A stretch of DNA of 64,000 nucleotides from Acidovorax facilis (GCF_023913775.1 NZ_JAMXAX010000001.1:186001-250000), one strand, 5' to 3'; positions 44,358 through 54,016 are shown, counted from the first letter of the stretch. Made by a program: numbers and translations. The notes: a model not told the origin generated them from the sequence alone.

Positions 44358-45337
44358 AACTTGCGACACTGCGAAACGGCCAGCGCGACGGCCGCCTGGT
44401 GGTCGTGTCGGCCGATGCGCGCCGCTGCATCGACGCCAGCCCCGTGGCCCCCACGCTGCTCGATGCCCTGGAGCGCTGGAGTGTGGTGGAGCCAGCACTG
44501 CAAGACTTGTCCCGTACAGTGAACGCGCCCGCAGCCCTGGGCTCCATGCCCTTCGACGCCCGCGAATGCTCAGCCCCGCTGCCACGCACCTGGCAGTGGC
44601 TGGACGGCTCAGCGTTCTTGAACCACGGCCACCTCATGGAGCGCGCCTTCAAGGTGCCGCCCGTGGCCGACTTCGACACCATCCCGCTCATGTACCAGGG
44701 CGCAGCCGACGACTTTCTGGGCCCACACGACGATGTGGCCCTGCCGTCCGAATCCGACCAGATCGACTTTGAGGGCGAGTTTGGCGTGGTGCTCAGCGAA
44801 ACACCCATGGGCGTCACCGCCGAAGAGGCGCTGCAGCATGTGCGCTTCATCGTGCTCATCAACGACTGGAGCCTGCGTGCCTTCGGCCCGCGCGAAGCCA
44901 AAAGCGGCTTCGGCTTTGTGCAGGCCAAGCCCTCCACCGCATTCGCGCCCATCGCCGTCACGCCCGACGAACTGGGCGCGGCGTGGAACGGCGGCCGCGT
45001 GCACCTGCGGCTGCAGACGCAGCGCAATGGCGAATGGTTTGGCCACCCGCATGGCGGCGCCATGCACTTTCACTTTGGCCAGTTGATCGCCCATGCAGCG
45101 CGCACGCGCAGGCTGTCGGCTGGCACCAGCATTGGCTCGGGCACTGTATCGAATGCGGATGTGAATGTGGGCTCGTCCTGCATTGCCGAGCGCCGCATGG
45201 TGGAAGCCTTGGCTGGCGGTGCGCCGCGCACGTCGTTTCTGCGCTTTGGCGAGCGGGTGCGCATGGTGGCGCTCAATGACCGCGGTGAGCCCGGGCCGTT
45301 CGGTGTGCTGGAGCAGACCGTGGTGCAGGCTGAGTAA
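44354..45337 (+). CDS. Fumarylacetoacetate hydrolase family protein
   Basis: A 327-residue protein of the FAH superfamily. Its N-terminal third resembles that of true fumarylacetoacetases (MKLATLRNGQRDGRLVVVS). Metal-binding residues occur in IDFEGEFGVVLSETPMGV near residue 136, and LINDWSLRAFGPREAKSGFG and GTVSNADVNVGSSCI follow. These enzymes cleave C-C bonds in acylpyruvates. Coupled translation (ATGA) with the cyclase suggests a short degradation pathway for an unidentified, perhaps aromatic, compound. Confidence 0.85.
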   Translation: MKLATLRNGQRDGRLVVVSADARRCIDASPVAPTLLDALERWSVVEPALQDLSRTVNAPAALGSMPFDARECSAPLPRTWQWLDGSAFLNHGHLMERAFKVPPVADFDTIPLMYQGAADDFLGPHDDVALPSESDQIDFEGEFGVVLSETPMGVTAEEALQHVRFIVLINDWSLRAFGPREAKSGFGFVQAKPSTAFAPIAVTPDELGAAWNGGRVHLRLQTQRNGEWFGHPHGGAMHFHFGQLIAHAARTRRLSAGTSIGSGTVSNADVNVGSSCIAERRMVEALAGGAPRTSFLRFGERVRMVALNDRGEPGPFGVLEQTVVQAE

Positions 45338-45358
45338 ACGGGTCGGTTGCAGGACAAG

Positions 45359-45418
45359 TGCTATATATTTTATAGCTACTTGCGCTTGATGAATAAGCGC
45401 TGCAGGCCAAAAGGGCTC
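45359..45418 (+). repeat. Short hairpin repeat, copy G
   Basis: TATAGCTACTTGCGCTTGAT followed by GAATAAGCGCTGCAGGCCAA is 21 bases after the stop of the hydrolase gene and could end that transcript. Confidence 0.76.
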
Positions 45419-45604
45419 ATGTCGACGTTCCATGGGCCTGGGCGGTGCCCGTCCCCGAACACGGTGCCATAGCCCCGCCAGGTTTCCACCCAACCGCCCG
45501 CACCGGAGTGTTTTCACGGCTTGACCGCTTGTGCACAGCGCGCCTATCCTGCCTGCATCCCCGTTGGCAGCAGCCTTCGGCTCCACCCGCCGGACTCACG
45601 CACG

Positions 45605-46687
45605 ATGCACAAAGAATTCCACCAAGATGCGGTGCGCCGCCTGCAGACGCTGATCGAGCGCGAGACCGGCACGCCGCTGCGCGAAGAAGCCCTCGCCGAG
45701 ATGGCTGCCATCCTGCGCCAGGGCGACGGCCCGGAAGGTGCCGCCACCGATGACCGGTCTGTGGCCCCGCGCGAGGTCACCATCCTGCTGGCCGACCTGC
45801 GCGGGTTCACCGCACTGTCGGGCTCGCAACCGGCGTCGGTGGTGATTGCGGCGCTCAACCGCTGCCTGTCGCGGTTGTCCGAAGTGGTGTTCAAGTACCA
45901 GGGCAGCATCGACAAGTTCATGGGCGACTCGATCATGGTGCTGTTTGGCGCGCCCGTGGCGCGCGAGGACGATGTGGATCGCGCGCTGCTGTGCGCCGTG
46001 GAGATGCAGATGGCCATGCGGGAGCTGAACCTCGCCCACCTGCGCGAGCGGCTGCCCGAGGTTTTTCTGGGCATTGGCGTGAACACGGGCACGGTGATGG
46101 CAGGGCGTTTTGGCTCGGATGTGTATTCCGAATACACCGTGATCGGCGAGGCCGTCAACCTGGCCTCGCGCATCGAGGCGCTGAGCCTGCGCGGCCAGGT
46201 GCTCATCAGCGACACCACGTGCCAGCGCTGCTGGGGCCTGGTGTCGGCGTCCGAGCCCATGCAGGTGTACGTCAAGGGCCGCACGCAGCCTGTTTGCTTG
46301 CGCGAGCTGATCGCCATTCCGTCGCAAAAGCTCAAGGTGCCGCGCCAGGAGTTTCGCCGCAGCCACCGCGTGGACGCGCGCCTGCCGTGCCTGTGCCAGC
46401 GCATGCATGACAAGATCGTGGTGCCCCACATCGTGCATGGCGCCATTCGCGATATCGGCTACCACGGCCTGATGGTGGAGCTGGTGGAGCCGCTGGAGCC
46501 GCACGGCGAAATCAAGCTGGAGTTCGAGCTGCCCCTGGTGGACTACCGGGCGGCCGATGTGTATGCGCGCGTTGTCACGCTCAAGCAGGAGCGCGACGAG
46601 TGGGTGGCTGGCCTGGAGTTCACCTCCATCAGCGCCGAATGCCACGCCAAGGTGCAGATGTTTGTGCAGCTATTGGTGGCGCACTGA
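45605..46687 (+). CDS. Class III nucleotide cyclase fused to a PilZ-like domain
   Basis: A 360-residue soluble protein. Residues 50-240 form a class III adenylate/guanylate cyclase domain: metal-binding Asp in ILLADLRGFTALSGSQP, GSIDKFMGDSIMVLFGAP and GIGVNTGTVMAGRFGSD. The rest resembles PilZ: RRSHRVDARLPCLCQR near residue 255, and DIGYHGLMVELVEPLEPH near 285, where the usual D/N-x-S-x-x-G motif has Gly for Ser. A cyclase linked to a cyclic di-GMP sensor would couple the two second messengers. Substrate choice (ATP or GTP) cannot be fixed by eye. ATG at 45605. Confidence 0.82.
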   Translation: MHKEFHQDAVRRLQTLIERETGTPLREEALAEMAAILRQGDGPEGAATDDRSVAPREVTILLADLRGFTALSGSQPASVVIAALNRCLSRLSEVVFKYQGSIDKFMGDSIMVLFGAPVAREDDVDRALLCAVEMQMAMRELNLAHLRERLPEVFLGIGVNTGTVMAGRFGSDVYSEYTVIGEAVNLASRIEALSLRGQVLISDTTCQRCWGLVSASEPMQVYVKGRTQPVCLRELIAIPSQKLKVPRQEFRRSHRVDARLPCLCQRMHDKIVVPHIVHGAIRDIGYHGLMVELVEPLEPHGEIKLEFELPLVDYRAADVYARVVTLKQERDEWVAGLEFTSISAECHAKVQMFVQLLVAH

Positions 46688-46715
46688 CCTGCGCGGGTGC
46701 GATCCAGGGGCACCT

Positions 46716-47444
46716 TCAGCAGCCCAGCATCTGCGCCAGATCGTTCAGGTCTGTGGCGTGCAGGTCATTGCCCGGCTGTGGCGTGCCGTCCTTGGGCCGG
46801 GCGGCGCCCAGCTCCAGGGGGCGCTCAATGTAGGCCGTGCGCAGGCCGCAGGCGCGCGCGGCGGCCAGGTCGTCGTGGTGGGTGGCTACCAGCGCCACCT
46901 GTTTGGGCTGCAGGTCAAACACGCGCGCTACGCCCAGGTAGGCCTCGGGGCTGGGTTTGTAGGCCTTGAACACCTCAGCGCTGAGCACACAGTCCCACGG
47001 TAGCCTGGCGCGCTTGGCCATGTTGGTGAGCAGGCCGATGTTGCCGTTGGACAGCGAAGTGATGGTGAAGCGTGTCTTGAGCCGCGAGAGGCCTTCCACG
47101 CTGTCGGGCCAGGCATCGAGCCGGTGCCACACGCGGTTGAGGTGGCGGGGCTCGGCCTCGGGCAGGTGCGCCAGGCCAAAGCGCGGCAGGATTTCGTCGA
47201 GGATGCTTCGGTGCAGGTCGTCGACCAGTGTCCAGCCCTGCTCACCCCGCATCACGCGGGCCATTGCCGGCTGGTAGCCGGCGCGCCACGCCAGCGCAAA
47301 CGCGTCTCCATCTACCGCAGGGTACAGCGACTGCATCTCGCGCACGATGCTGCCGTGCCAGTCCACCACGGTGCCAAAGATGTCGAATGCCAGCACCTTC
47401 ACGGTGCTGGCGATGTGGTCTGCTGTGCTTGGGGTGTTCGTCAT
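46716..47444 (-). CDS. HAD-superfamily haloacid dehalogenase type II-like
   Basis: A 242-residue cytoplasmic hydrolase with the nucleophile motif LAFDIFGTVVDWHGS near residue 18, SLSNGN near residue 133 and motif III lysine in KAYKPSPEAYLGV near residue 160. The region LVATHHDDLAAARACGLRTA corresponds to motif IV. The family includes L-2-haloacid dehalogenases and many phosphatases; the substrate is unclear. The start is the ATG at 47444. It is convergent with the cyclase-PilZ gene, with 28 bases between the stops. Confidence 0.88.
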   Translation of the reverse strand: MTNTPSTADHIASTVKVLAFDIFGTVVDWHGSIVREMQSLYPAVDGDAFALAWRAGYQPAMARVMRGEQGWTLVDDLHRSILDEILPRFGLAHLPEAEPRHLNRVWHRLDAWPDSVEGLSRLKTRFTITSLSNGNIGLLTNMAKRARLPWDCVLSAEVFKAYKPSPEAYLGVARVFDLQPKQVALVATHHDDLAAARACGLRTAYIERPLELGAARPKDGTPQPGNDLHATDLNDLAQMLGC

Positions 47445-47685
47445 TCGCAGTCCTTGAAAAAGGAGGAAGGGCGTGGTCAGGGCGTCAGCGTAGCAGCCAT
47501 TGCTGGAATGGCTTTGAACCTGGGTTACATATTTCCCCGCTTCAGCAAGGCGGTGCTTTGCATGCTATGGTTACAAAAATCGGGTTTACCCCCGTAACTG
47601 CGTTTCTTTCTCTCCTTCTCCCTGTCTCGTCTACCTCCTGCGCCCTGCCGTCGCTTGCCGGTGCAGCGTCTCCCCTGTTGTTGCC

Positions 47686-48900
47686 ATGACCGCGCCCCTT
47701 TCCCCCACGTCCATCTCCGCCACTCCCACCGACGACCGCACTCTGGTGCGTGCCGTGCTGGCCCTCGGGGTCGGTGGCTTTTCCATCGGCACGGGTGAGT
47801 TCGTCATCATGGGTTTGCTGCCCGAGGTGGCGCGCGACATTGGGGTGAGCATTCCGCAGGCTGGCCACGTCATCAGCGCCTATGCCCTGGGCGTGGTGGT
47901 GGGCGCACCGGTGCTGGCAGTGCTGTGCGCCCACTGGGGGCGGCGCGCGTTGCTGATGGCGCTGATGGTGGTCTATGCGCTGGGCAACTTCGCATCGGCG
48001 CTGGCGCCAGGCTACGGCTCGCTCAGCGCCATGCGGCTGTTCACCGGCTTGCCGCACGGCACCTACTTTGGTGTGGCTGCGCTGGTGGCCGCTGCGTTGG
48101 CGCCGCCCGGGCGGCGCGCGCGGGCTGTGGGTTGGGTCATGCTGGGGCTCACCACCGCCACGCTGGTGGGCGTGCCCATTGCGGCCGCACTGGGCGAGGC
48201 GTTTGGCTGGCGAGCTGCGTTTGTGTTTGTGGGGTTGATCGCGGTGGCCGCAGTGGTCATGGTGCGCCTTTGGGTGCCCGCCATGCCCGCATCGCACGGC
48301 GCCAGCCCGCTGCGCGAGCTGGGCGCGCTGGCGCGCAAGCAGGTGTGGTTCACGCTGGGCATTGGCGCCATCGGTTTTGGTGGCATGTTTGCAGTGTTCA
48401 GCTACATCAAGCCCACCTTGATCGAGGTGGCCGGCATGCCGCCCGCGCTCATGCCCTTTGTGCTGTCGCTGTTTGGCCTGGGTATGGTGGTGGGCAACAT
48501 CGTGGGCTCGCGCATGGCCGACAAGGCGCTGATGCCTGCTGTGGGCAAGGTACTGGTGTGGTCCATCCTCGTGCTGGCGCTGTTTGTGCCCGCCGCACAC
48601 CACCCTGCCAGCGCCGCGCTGGCCACGTTCTTTTTGGGAACCTTGGTGGCCATCGGCCCCGCGCTGCAGATCCGCCTGATGGACGTGGCGGGCGACGCGC
48701 AGACCCTGGCCGCCGCGCTCAACCACTCGGCCTTCAACGCCGCCAATGCGCTCGGCGCGTGGCTGGGCGGCGTGGGCATTGCGGCAGGCTTGGGTTGGAC
48801 GTCTACCGGGTGGGTGGGCGTGTTGCTGGGGCTTGGCGGCGTGGGCATGTTTGCGTGGGCGCTGGTTAGCGAGCGGAACACCAGGCGCGTCGCCGCCTGA
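47686..48900 (+). CDS. MFS transporter (DHA1/AraJ-like)
   Basis: A 404-residue permease with 12 predicted membrane segments. The loop motif between helices 2 and 3, ... [20 protein letters not shown], is present, as are a conserved first segment [20 protein letters not shown] and [20 protein letters not shown]. These match the arabinose-efflux-like drug/sugar exporter group. The substrate cannot be told from sequence. Between this gene and the HAD gene lie 241 bases with no recognisable site. Confidence 0.9.
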   Translation: MTAPLSPTSISATPTDDRTLVRAVLALGVGGFSIGTGEFVIMGLLPEVARDIGVSIPQAGHVISAYALGVVVGAPVLAVLCAHWGRRALLMALMVVYALGNFASALAPGYGSLSAMRLFTGLPHGTYFGVAALVAAALAPPGRRARAVGWVMLGLTTATLVGVPIAAALGEAFGWRAAFVFVGLIAVAAVVMVRLWVPAMPASHGASPLRELGALARKQVWFTLGIGAIGFGGMFAVFSYIKPTLIEVAGMPPALMPFVLSLFGLGMVVGNIVGSRMADKALMPAVGKVLVWSILVLALFVPAAHHPASAALATFFLGTLVAIGPALQIRLMDVAGDAQTLAAALNHSAFNAANALGAWLGGVGIAAGLGWTSTGWVGVLLGLGGVGMFAWALVSERNTRRVAA

Positions 48901-49060
48901 CGACCACGGGCCACTGACCTGTGTTGTGTCGCGGCGGTGCGACACTGCCGCAATCCACGGAGAAATGACCGCGTTGTGCCTTAAAGTGGCAGCGGGCCGG
49001 CCTTTCTGCCAGCCACGTCGCTCGGACGGTTCCGGGCGCTTACGTGAAAGTCACCACAGC

Positions 49061-50287
49061 ATGTCTGCTTCTCAAGGCAAGCGCCGCTTTGCGCGCATCG
49101 ATCGCCTCCCTCCCTACGTCTTCAACATCACGGCCGAGCTGAAACTCGCCGCCCGCCGCCGTGGCGAAGACATCATCGACATGAGCATGGGCAACCCCGA
49201 CGGTGCCACGCCGCCGCACATCGTCGCCAAGCTCACCGAAGTGGCCCAGCGGCCCGACACCCACGGCTACAGCGCCAGCAAGGGCATCCCGCGCCTGCGC
49301 CGCGCCATCAGCCATTGGTACAAAGACCGGTATGCGGTGGACATCAATCCCGACACCGAGGCCATCGTCACCATCGGCTCCAAGGAAGGCCTGGCCCACC
49401 TCATGCTGGCCACGCTGGATAGGGGCGACACCGTGCTGGTGCCCGATCCGAGCTACCCCATCCACATTTATGGCGCGGTGATTGCCGGGGCCGACATCCG
49501 CAGCGTGCCCGTGGCGCCCGATGTGGACTTTTTTGCCGAGCTGGAGAAGGCCATCCGAGGCAGCTACCCCAAGCCCAAGATGATGATCTTTGGCTTTCCC
49601 AGCAACCCCACGGCGCAGTGCGTGGAGCTGAGTTTCTTCGAGCGCGTGATCGCCCTGGCCAAGAAGCACGACATTCTGGTGGTGCACGACCTGGCCTACG
49701 CCGACATCGTGTACGACGGCTACCGCGCCCCCAGCATCATGGAAGTGCCCGGCGCCAAGGATGTGGCTGTGGAGTTTTTCACCCTGAGCAAAAGCTACAA
49801 CATGGCAGGGTGGCGCATCGGCTTCATGGTGGGCAACCCCGACCTGGTGGCTGCCCTGGCCCGCATCAAGAGCTACCACGACTACGGCACCTTCACGCCC
49901 CTGCAGGTGGCCGCCATCGCCGCGCTGGAGGGTGACCAGCAGTGCGTGAAAGACATCGCCGCCCAGTACCAGCGCCGCCGCGACGTGCTCTACAAAGGCC
50001 TTACCGAAGCGGGCTGGGCCGTGGACTGCCCCAAGGCCAGCATGTACATCTGGGCCCGCATCCCCGAGCCGTATCGCGCGCTGGGCTCGCTGGAATTTGC
50101 GAGGCAACTGCTGGACAAGGCCAAGGTGTGTGTGTCGCCGGGCATCGGCTTTGGCGACCAGGGGGATGAGTACGTGCGCTTTGCGTTGATCGAGAACGAG
50201 GCGCGGATCCGGCAGGCGGTTCGGGGGATTCGGGGGATGTTCAAGGCGGATGGGTTGCTCATGGCGCCTACGACAGCGGCGGCCTGA
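49061..50287 (+). CDS. Fold-type I aminotransferase (AlaC-like)
   Basis: A 408-residue PLP-dependent class I/II aminotransferase. Visible are [20 protein letters not shown] near residue 40, the PLP-lysine in [20 protein letters not shown] near residue 244 and a C-terminal arginine in [15 protein letters not shown]. It looks like the AlaC/YfdZ group that makes alanine from pyruvate and glutamate. The ATG at 49061 gives [12 protein letters not shown]. In many Burkholderiales I recall homoserine dehydrogenase and threonine synthase following; here a GNAT gene and ureD follow. Confidence 0.88.
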   Translation: MSASQGKRRFARIDRLPPYVFNITAELKLAARRRGEDIIDMSMGNPDGATPPHIVAKLTEVAQRPDTHGYSASKGIPRLRRAISHWYKDRYAVDINPDTEAIVTIGSKEGLAHLMLATLDRGDTVLVPDPSYPIHIYGAVIAGADIRSVPVAPDVDFFAELEKAIRGSYPKPKMMIFGFPSNPTAQCVELSFFERVIALAKKHDILVVHDLAYADIVYDGYRAPSIMEVPGAKDVAVEFFTLSKSYNMAGWRIGFMVGNPDLVAALARIKSYHDYGTFTPLQVAAIAALEGDQQCVKDIAAQYQRRRDVLYKGLTEAGWAVDCPKASMYIWARIPEPYRALGSLEFARQLLDKAKVCVSPGIGFGDQGDEYVRFALIENEARIRQAVRGIRGMFKADGLLMAPTTAAA

Positions 50288-50411
50288 CATTGGAAGAGGC
50301 CGTTTGGGGACTGAACTCCAATTGATTCTGAATGGGGATTGAGGCTTGCCCCCTCCTTGGGGCCATAGCGGTCTTGAAGTTCTCACTACTATTCGGTTGT
50401 GCGAGGAACCC

Positions 50412-50894
50412 ATGCTTCAGAACTACGTGCTGCTCCGAGAATTCCTCCCGCGCGATCAGGAGGTGTTCTGTTCGCTGCAGGAAGATCAAGACGTAGGTCA
50501 GTTTGTAGATTGGTTGCCACGAACGCGCTATCAAGCGGAAGTTGCTTTCTGGGATGCGCTGGAGCAGCAGGTTATGCCGATCAGAAGCCGATTTTTCTAC
50601 GCTGTCGAAGTGGACTCCATCGTGGCGGGGAGCGTGGGGTTCACGTTGCTCAGCGGTGGTAGCGCTGACTGTGGGTGGTTCTTGCGTAAGAACTTTTGGG
50701 GTAAAGGCATTGGCACGAAGGCTGTTGCCTTATTAGTAGAAGATGCCTTCGTAAAAGGCATTTCTAAGCTGAGAGCATCTGCTAGAAGCCAAAACATCGG
50801 CTCTATAAGGGTTGCAGAGAAGTGCGGCTTTCAGCGCCTTGGTGAGAAAAATGGGCGTGTATTTTTCGAGGTTATTGATAACCGAAAGATTTGA
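50412..50894 (+). CDS. GNAT-family N-acetyltransferase, AT-rich
   Basis: A 160-residue protein with the acetyl-CoA motif RKNFWGKGIGTKAVALLVED near residue 95 and a late GFQRLGEKNGRVFFEV. It resembles RimJ/RimL-type acetyltransferases. The gene is visibly less GC-rich than its neighbours, with many A/T-ending codons, which suggests recent gain. It lies between the aminotransferase gene and ureD on the opposite strand. Substrate unknown. Start at the ATG at 50412. Confidence 0.85.
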   Translation: MLQNYVLLREFLPRDQEVFCSLQEDQDVGQFVDWLPRTRYQAEVAFWDALEQQVMPIRSRFFYAVEVDSIVAGSVGFTLLSGGSADCGWFLRKNFWGKGIGTKAVALLVEDAFVKGISKLRASARSQNIGSIRVAEKCGFQRLGEKNGRVFFEVIDNRKI

Positions 50895-50918
50895 CCTGCC
50901 GTCTCATAGACCGCCACC

Positions 50919-51758
50919 TCACATCGCCCAAATCCTAGGCGCTTCCCCGTCCAACCCCCACAACACCTCCCTCCAGGCCACCCGCACCGCCTTGAGCAGC
51001 TTCATCGCGGGCTCCACCTGCGGCGCCAGCACGCGCACCACCACCATGCGGTCGTTGGGGCTGGTGGCGCCTGCGGTGGCTTTGACCTGGGGGTGTTGAT
51101 CCATCGCTGCGCGGGCCGCTTCCAGGGCCGAGTCGCGGCGTGTGCGGTCGAGGGGCGTGCCTGCGGCAAAGAACATGCTTGCCATGCAGCGGTGGCCTGC
51201 CAGGCCCAAGGGGCTGCTCAGCAGGCGCTCATCGGCGGCGTCGATCACGCCGCGCTCCAGCCACAGGCCGGGCACTTCCAGGTGCTGGGTGAAGCGGCCT
51301 TGTTCAAACGGCTGGCCCGCGTGCGGCAGGCCCAGGGCGGTCACGTCCCAGGCGATGCATTCGGCGCCGGGGGCGAGGTTCAGCGTGAGGTGATTTTCGG
51401 CGTGGCAGGCGCTGTAGCACAGGGCTTCCAGCGGCAGCCATTCCAGGCGCGCGCCTTCGGCCAGGGTGAGGTGGCTGCGCTGCAGCGCCAGCGGGCCGGT
51501 GGAGCGGTAGAAGCGCGTGGCACCGGGGGTGGTGACCAGGCCGTGGGCGCCGGGGCCCACGGTGGCCGTGATGTCCAGCGTGTCGCCGCCCACCAGGCCG
51601 CCGGGTGGGTGCACCAGCACGTTGTGGCAGATGGCGTCGCCCTCGGGGTACAGGCTTTGCAGGATGCGCAGCGGCCCGTTGTGCTCGTAGCGGGCTACGG
51701 TGCGGGCGTTGTTGGTTTCTGCCGTGTAGTCGAGCTGCAAGCGGGCGTGCCAGGACAT
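50919..51758 (-). CDS. ureD: Urease accessory protein UreD
   Basis: A 279-residue accessory protein that docks on apo-urease and forms the nickel tunnel with UreF and UreG. Family stretches seen are GPLRILQSLYPEGDAICHNV near residue 26, LVHPPGGLVGGDTLDI and VTTPGATRFYRS. The ATG at 51758 (MSWHARLQLDY) is preferred to an upstream in-frame start at 51872 which would cross a repeat. It is 35 kb from ureA, on the same strand, and not adjacent to any other urease gene. It has its own upstream region with hairpin copy H. Confidence 0.94.
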   Translation of the reverse strand: MSWHARLQLDYTAETNNARTVARYEHNGPLRILQSLYPEGDAICHNVLVHPPGGLVGGDTLDITATVGPGAHGLVTTPGATRFYRSTGPLALQRSHLTLAEGARLEWLPLEALCYSACHAENHLTLNLAPGAECIAWDVTALGLPHAGQPFEQGRFTQHLEVPGLWLERGVIDAADERLLSSPLGLAGHRCMASMFFAAGTPLDRTRRDSALEAARAAMDQHPQVKATAGATSPNDRMVVVRVLAPQVEPAMKLLKAVRVAWREVLWGLDGEAPRIWAM

Positions 51759-51770
51759 GGAGGAGTCTTT

Positions 51771-51827
51771 GCTATCAAATAAATAGCTTATTGCGCAATG
51801 CAGATAAGCGCTAGGGACATTTTTTGC
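51771..51827 (+). repeat. Short hairpin repeat, copy H
   Basis: CAAATAAATAGCTTATTGCG followed by CAATGCAGATAAGCGCTAGG is a divergent copy lying 13 bases upstream of the ureD start. Confidence 0.65.
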
Positions 51828-52113
51828 CGAATAATCGCGGACGGTGGGCGGGTGCTTGGCTTGTTCTCCCATTGCCAGAGAGGGTGGAGCAGAGGGGGCA
51901 ACACCGCATTGGCTGTTTCTCCCTCTCGCCCACCCATCCCAGCGAGGGGGCGTTTCAGCGCAGTTTCCCGGAGTCGGATGTTATCTGTTCGATAGCGCAT
52001 TCACTGCGACAGAGCACGGCCCTGGCTCCGCGCTCTGTCGTGGGCAGTACAACAAGCAGTCCAAGCAGCGCGATAAGGCCGGACAACGACCTGCAGGGTT
52101 TTTGTGAGCCGCT
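51828..52113. other. Intergenic region without recognisable gene
   Basis: Between the ureD upstream repeat and panC there are 286 bases. GACAGAGC at 52008 pairs with GCTCTGTC at 52032, but no T-run follows. Nothing else is supported; small ORFs on both strands look like chance frames. Confidence 0.5.
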
Positions 52114-52959
52114 CTAAAACTCCAGGTTGTCAATCAACCGCGTGCTGCCCAGCCGCGCAGCCCCCAGTGCCACCAGCGAGCCCGCTGCATCGGCCGCTGT
52201 GGCGGGCAACAGATCGGCGCGGCGGCGCACGGTGAGGTAGTCCGGTGCCCAGCCCCGCGCGCGCAGGGCGTCCAAGGCCCGGGGCTCCACCGCGCTGCGG
52301 TCGTTAGGCGCAGCGTTCAGCCATTGCTGTGCCAGTTGCTTCAATGCCTGCGACAGGGCTACGGCTTCTTGCCGCTCTTCCAGGCTGAGGTAGCCGTTGC
52401 GTGAACTCAGTGCCAGGCCATCGGCCGCGCGGCAGGTCTCGCCCGCTACCACCTCAATCGGCAGCGCAAACTGCTGCACCATGTGGCGGATCACCATGAG
52501 CTGCTGGTAGTCCTTTTTGCCGAACACGGCGGTGCCGCCCGTCTGGCCGAGCACGCAGGCAAAGAGCTTCATCACCACCGTGCTCACGCCTGTGAAGAAG
52601 CCGGGGCGGAAATGGCCTTCCAGCATGTCGGCCAGTGCTGCGTCGGGGTGCACCTTGAAGGTCTGGGGCTGTGGGTACAGGTCGGCCTCGCGCGGGGCAA
52701 ACAGCACATCGCAGCCCGCAGCTTGCAGCTGTGCGCAATCGGCCTCCCAGGTGCGGGGGTAGCTGTCAAAGTCCTCGTGCGGCAAAAACTGCAGGCGGTT
52801 CACAAAGATGCTGGCCACCGTCACGTCGCCCAGGGGCTTGGCCTGGCGCACCAGGGCGATGTGCCCGTCGTGCAGGTTGCCCATGGTGGGCACAAAGGTG
52901 GGGTGGCGATAGGAGGCCAGGGCCTGGCGCAGGTCTGCAATGGAACGGGCAATCAGCAT
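52114..52959 (-). CDS. panC: Pantothenate synthetase
   Basis: A 281-residue enzyme joining pantoate and beta-alanine with ATP, the last step of vitamin B5 synthesis. The ATP-binding motif is FVPTMGNLHDGHIALVRQA near residue 25; the second signature is AVFGKKDYQQLMVIRHMV near residue 145, and SSRNGYLSLEER follows. I chose the ATG at 52959, giving MLIARSIADLRQ; a longer frame starts at 53007. It lies 44 bases after panB in the same direction, so the two form a panBC operon. Confidence 0.96.
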   Translation of the reverse strand: MLIARSIADLRQALASYRHPTFVPTMGNLHDGHIALVRQAKPLGDVTVASIFVNRLQFLPHEDFDSYPRTWEADCAQLQAAGCDVLFAPREADLYPQPQTFKVHPDAALADMLEGHFRPGFFTGVSTVVMKLFACVLGQTGGTAVFGKKDYQQLMVIRHMVQQFALPIEVVAGETCRAADGLALSSRNGYLSLEERQEAVALSQALKQLAQQWLNAAPNDRSAVEPRALDALRARGWAPDYLTVRRRADLLPATAADAAGSLVALGAARLGSTRLIDNLEF

Positions 52960-53003
52960 GGGGTGGGAGAGGTCGAAAAGAAATGAAGAAATGCGGTGAA
53001 GGC

Positions 53004-53885
53004 TCACCAGGCGTGCAAGGTGTTATCCGGGAACTGCCCCTGCTTCACGGCCTGCACATAGGCCTCCATGGCGCCGCGTACGCTGCCTGCGTCCTGCATG
53101 AAGTTGTGGACGAACTTCGGCATCTTTCCGAGGTTCATGCCCAGCATGTCGTGCAACACCAGCACCTGGCCAGCCGTGCCGTTGCCCGCGCCGATGCCGA
53201 TGGTGTGGCAGTGCAGCAGCTCGGCCGTCAGCTCGGCGGCCAGCGCGGCGGGCACCATCTCCAGCACCAGCATGGCGGCGCCTGCGTCTTGCAGCTCATG
53301 CGCCTCCTTGCGCAGGGTGCGGGCGTCATCGTCGCTCTTGCCCTGAACGCGGTAGCCGCCCAGGGCATGCACCGTCTGCGGTGTGAGGCCCAGGTGGGCG
53401 CATACCGGCACGCCGCGCCGCACCAAGAATTCCACCGTGGGCGCCGTCCAGCCGCCGCCTTCGAGCTTGACCATGTGCGCTCCCGCCTGCATCAACACGC
53501 AGGCGCTGCGCAGCGCCTGCTCGCGGCTCTCGGCATAGGTGCCATAGGGCAGGTCGGCCACGAGCCAGGCCGTGCCCTGCACGCGGTGCAGGCCACGCGC
53601 TACGCTGGCCGTGTGGTAGGCCATGGTGTCCAGCGCCACGCCCACGGTGCTGGGCAGGCCCTGGCACACCATGCCTAGCGAATCACCCACCAGGATGCAT
53701 TCCACCCCCGCCGCATCGGCCACGGCCGCAAACGTGGCGTCGTAGGCGGTGAGCATGGTGATCTTCTCGCCCGCTGCGCGCATCTGCGCCAGGCGCGGCA
53801 GGCTGACCGGGCGGCGTTGGGGCAAGGGGGATGCGGGCGGCAGAGTGCCGTAGGGTGTTGCGGAAGCGTTGCTTGTGGCAGTCAT
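53004..53885 (-). CDS. panB: 3-methyl-2-oxobutanoate hydroxymethyltransferase
   Basis: A 293-residue enzyme making ketopantoate from ketoisovalerate and methylene-tetrahydrofolate. Motifs seen are [20 protein letters not shown] near residue 42, [12 protein letters not shown] near residue 64, MVKLEGGG near residue 140, and CAHLGLTPQ. The first 25 residues ([20 protein letters not shown]) are a poorly conserved tail. It is the first gene of panBC, divergent from nadC across 131 bases that hold an inverted repeat at 53924-53948. Confidence 0.96.
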   Translation of the reverse strand: MTATSNASATPYGTLPPASPLPQRRPVSLPRLAQMRAAGEKITMLTAYDATFAAVADAAGVECILVGDSLGMVCQGLPSTVGVALDTMAYHTASVARGLHRVQGTAWLVADLPYGTYAESREQALRSACVLMQAGAHMVKLEGGGWTAPTVEFLVRRGVPVCAHLGLTPQTVHALGGYRVQGKSDDDARTLRKEAHELQDAGAAMLVLEMVPAALAAELTAELLHCHTIGIGAGNGTAGQVLVLHDMLGMNLGKMPKFVHNFMQDAGSVRGAMEAYVQAVKQGQFPDNTLHAW

Positions 53886-53923
53886 GGGGCATCCATGGGC
53901 AAAAATTGCCGCAAGTCTATGCG

Positions 53924-53948
53924 ACCAATAATGGGTGTACTTATTGGT
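53924..53948. promoter_or_regulatory. Inverted repeat between divergent panB and nadC
   Basis: ACCAATAA at 53924-53931 and TTATTGGT at 53941-53948 are perfect 8-bp inverted arms around a 9-base spacer. The position, 39 bases upstream of panB and 69 upstream of nadC, suits an operator for either gene. No known regulator consensus is matched with confidence. Confidence 0.45.
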
Positions 53949-54016
53949 TGTCTGCCCAGTGGGATGCGGCCTAGGTCGGTACCGTGGCCTTTGCGTTCCC
54001 GGTATGCTCGCGGCCC

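Noticed and set aside
52008-52039. Terminator between ureD and panC
   Set aside because: The 8-bp stem GACAGAGC/GCTCTGTC is real but has a long loop and no T-run on either strand.
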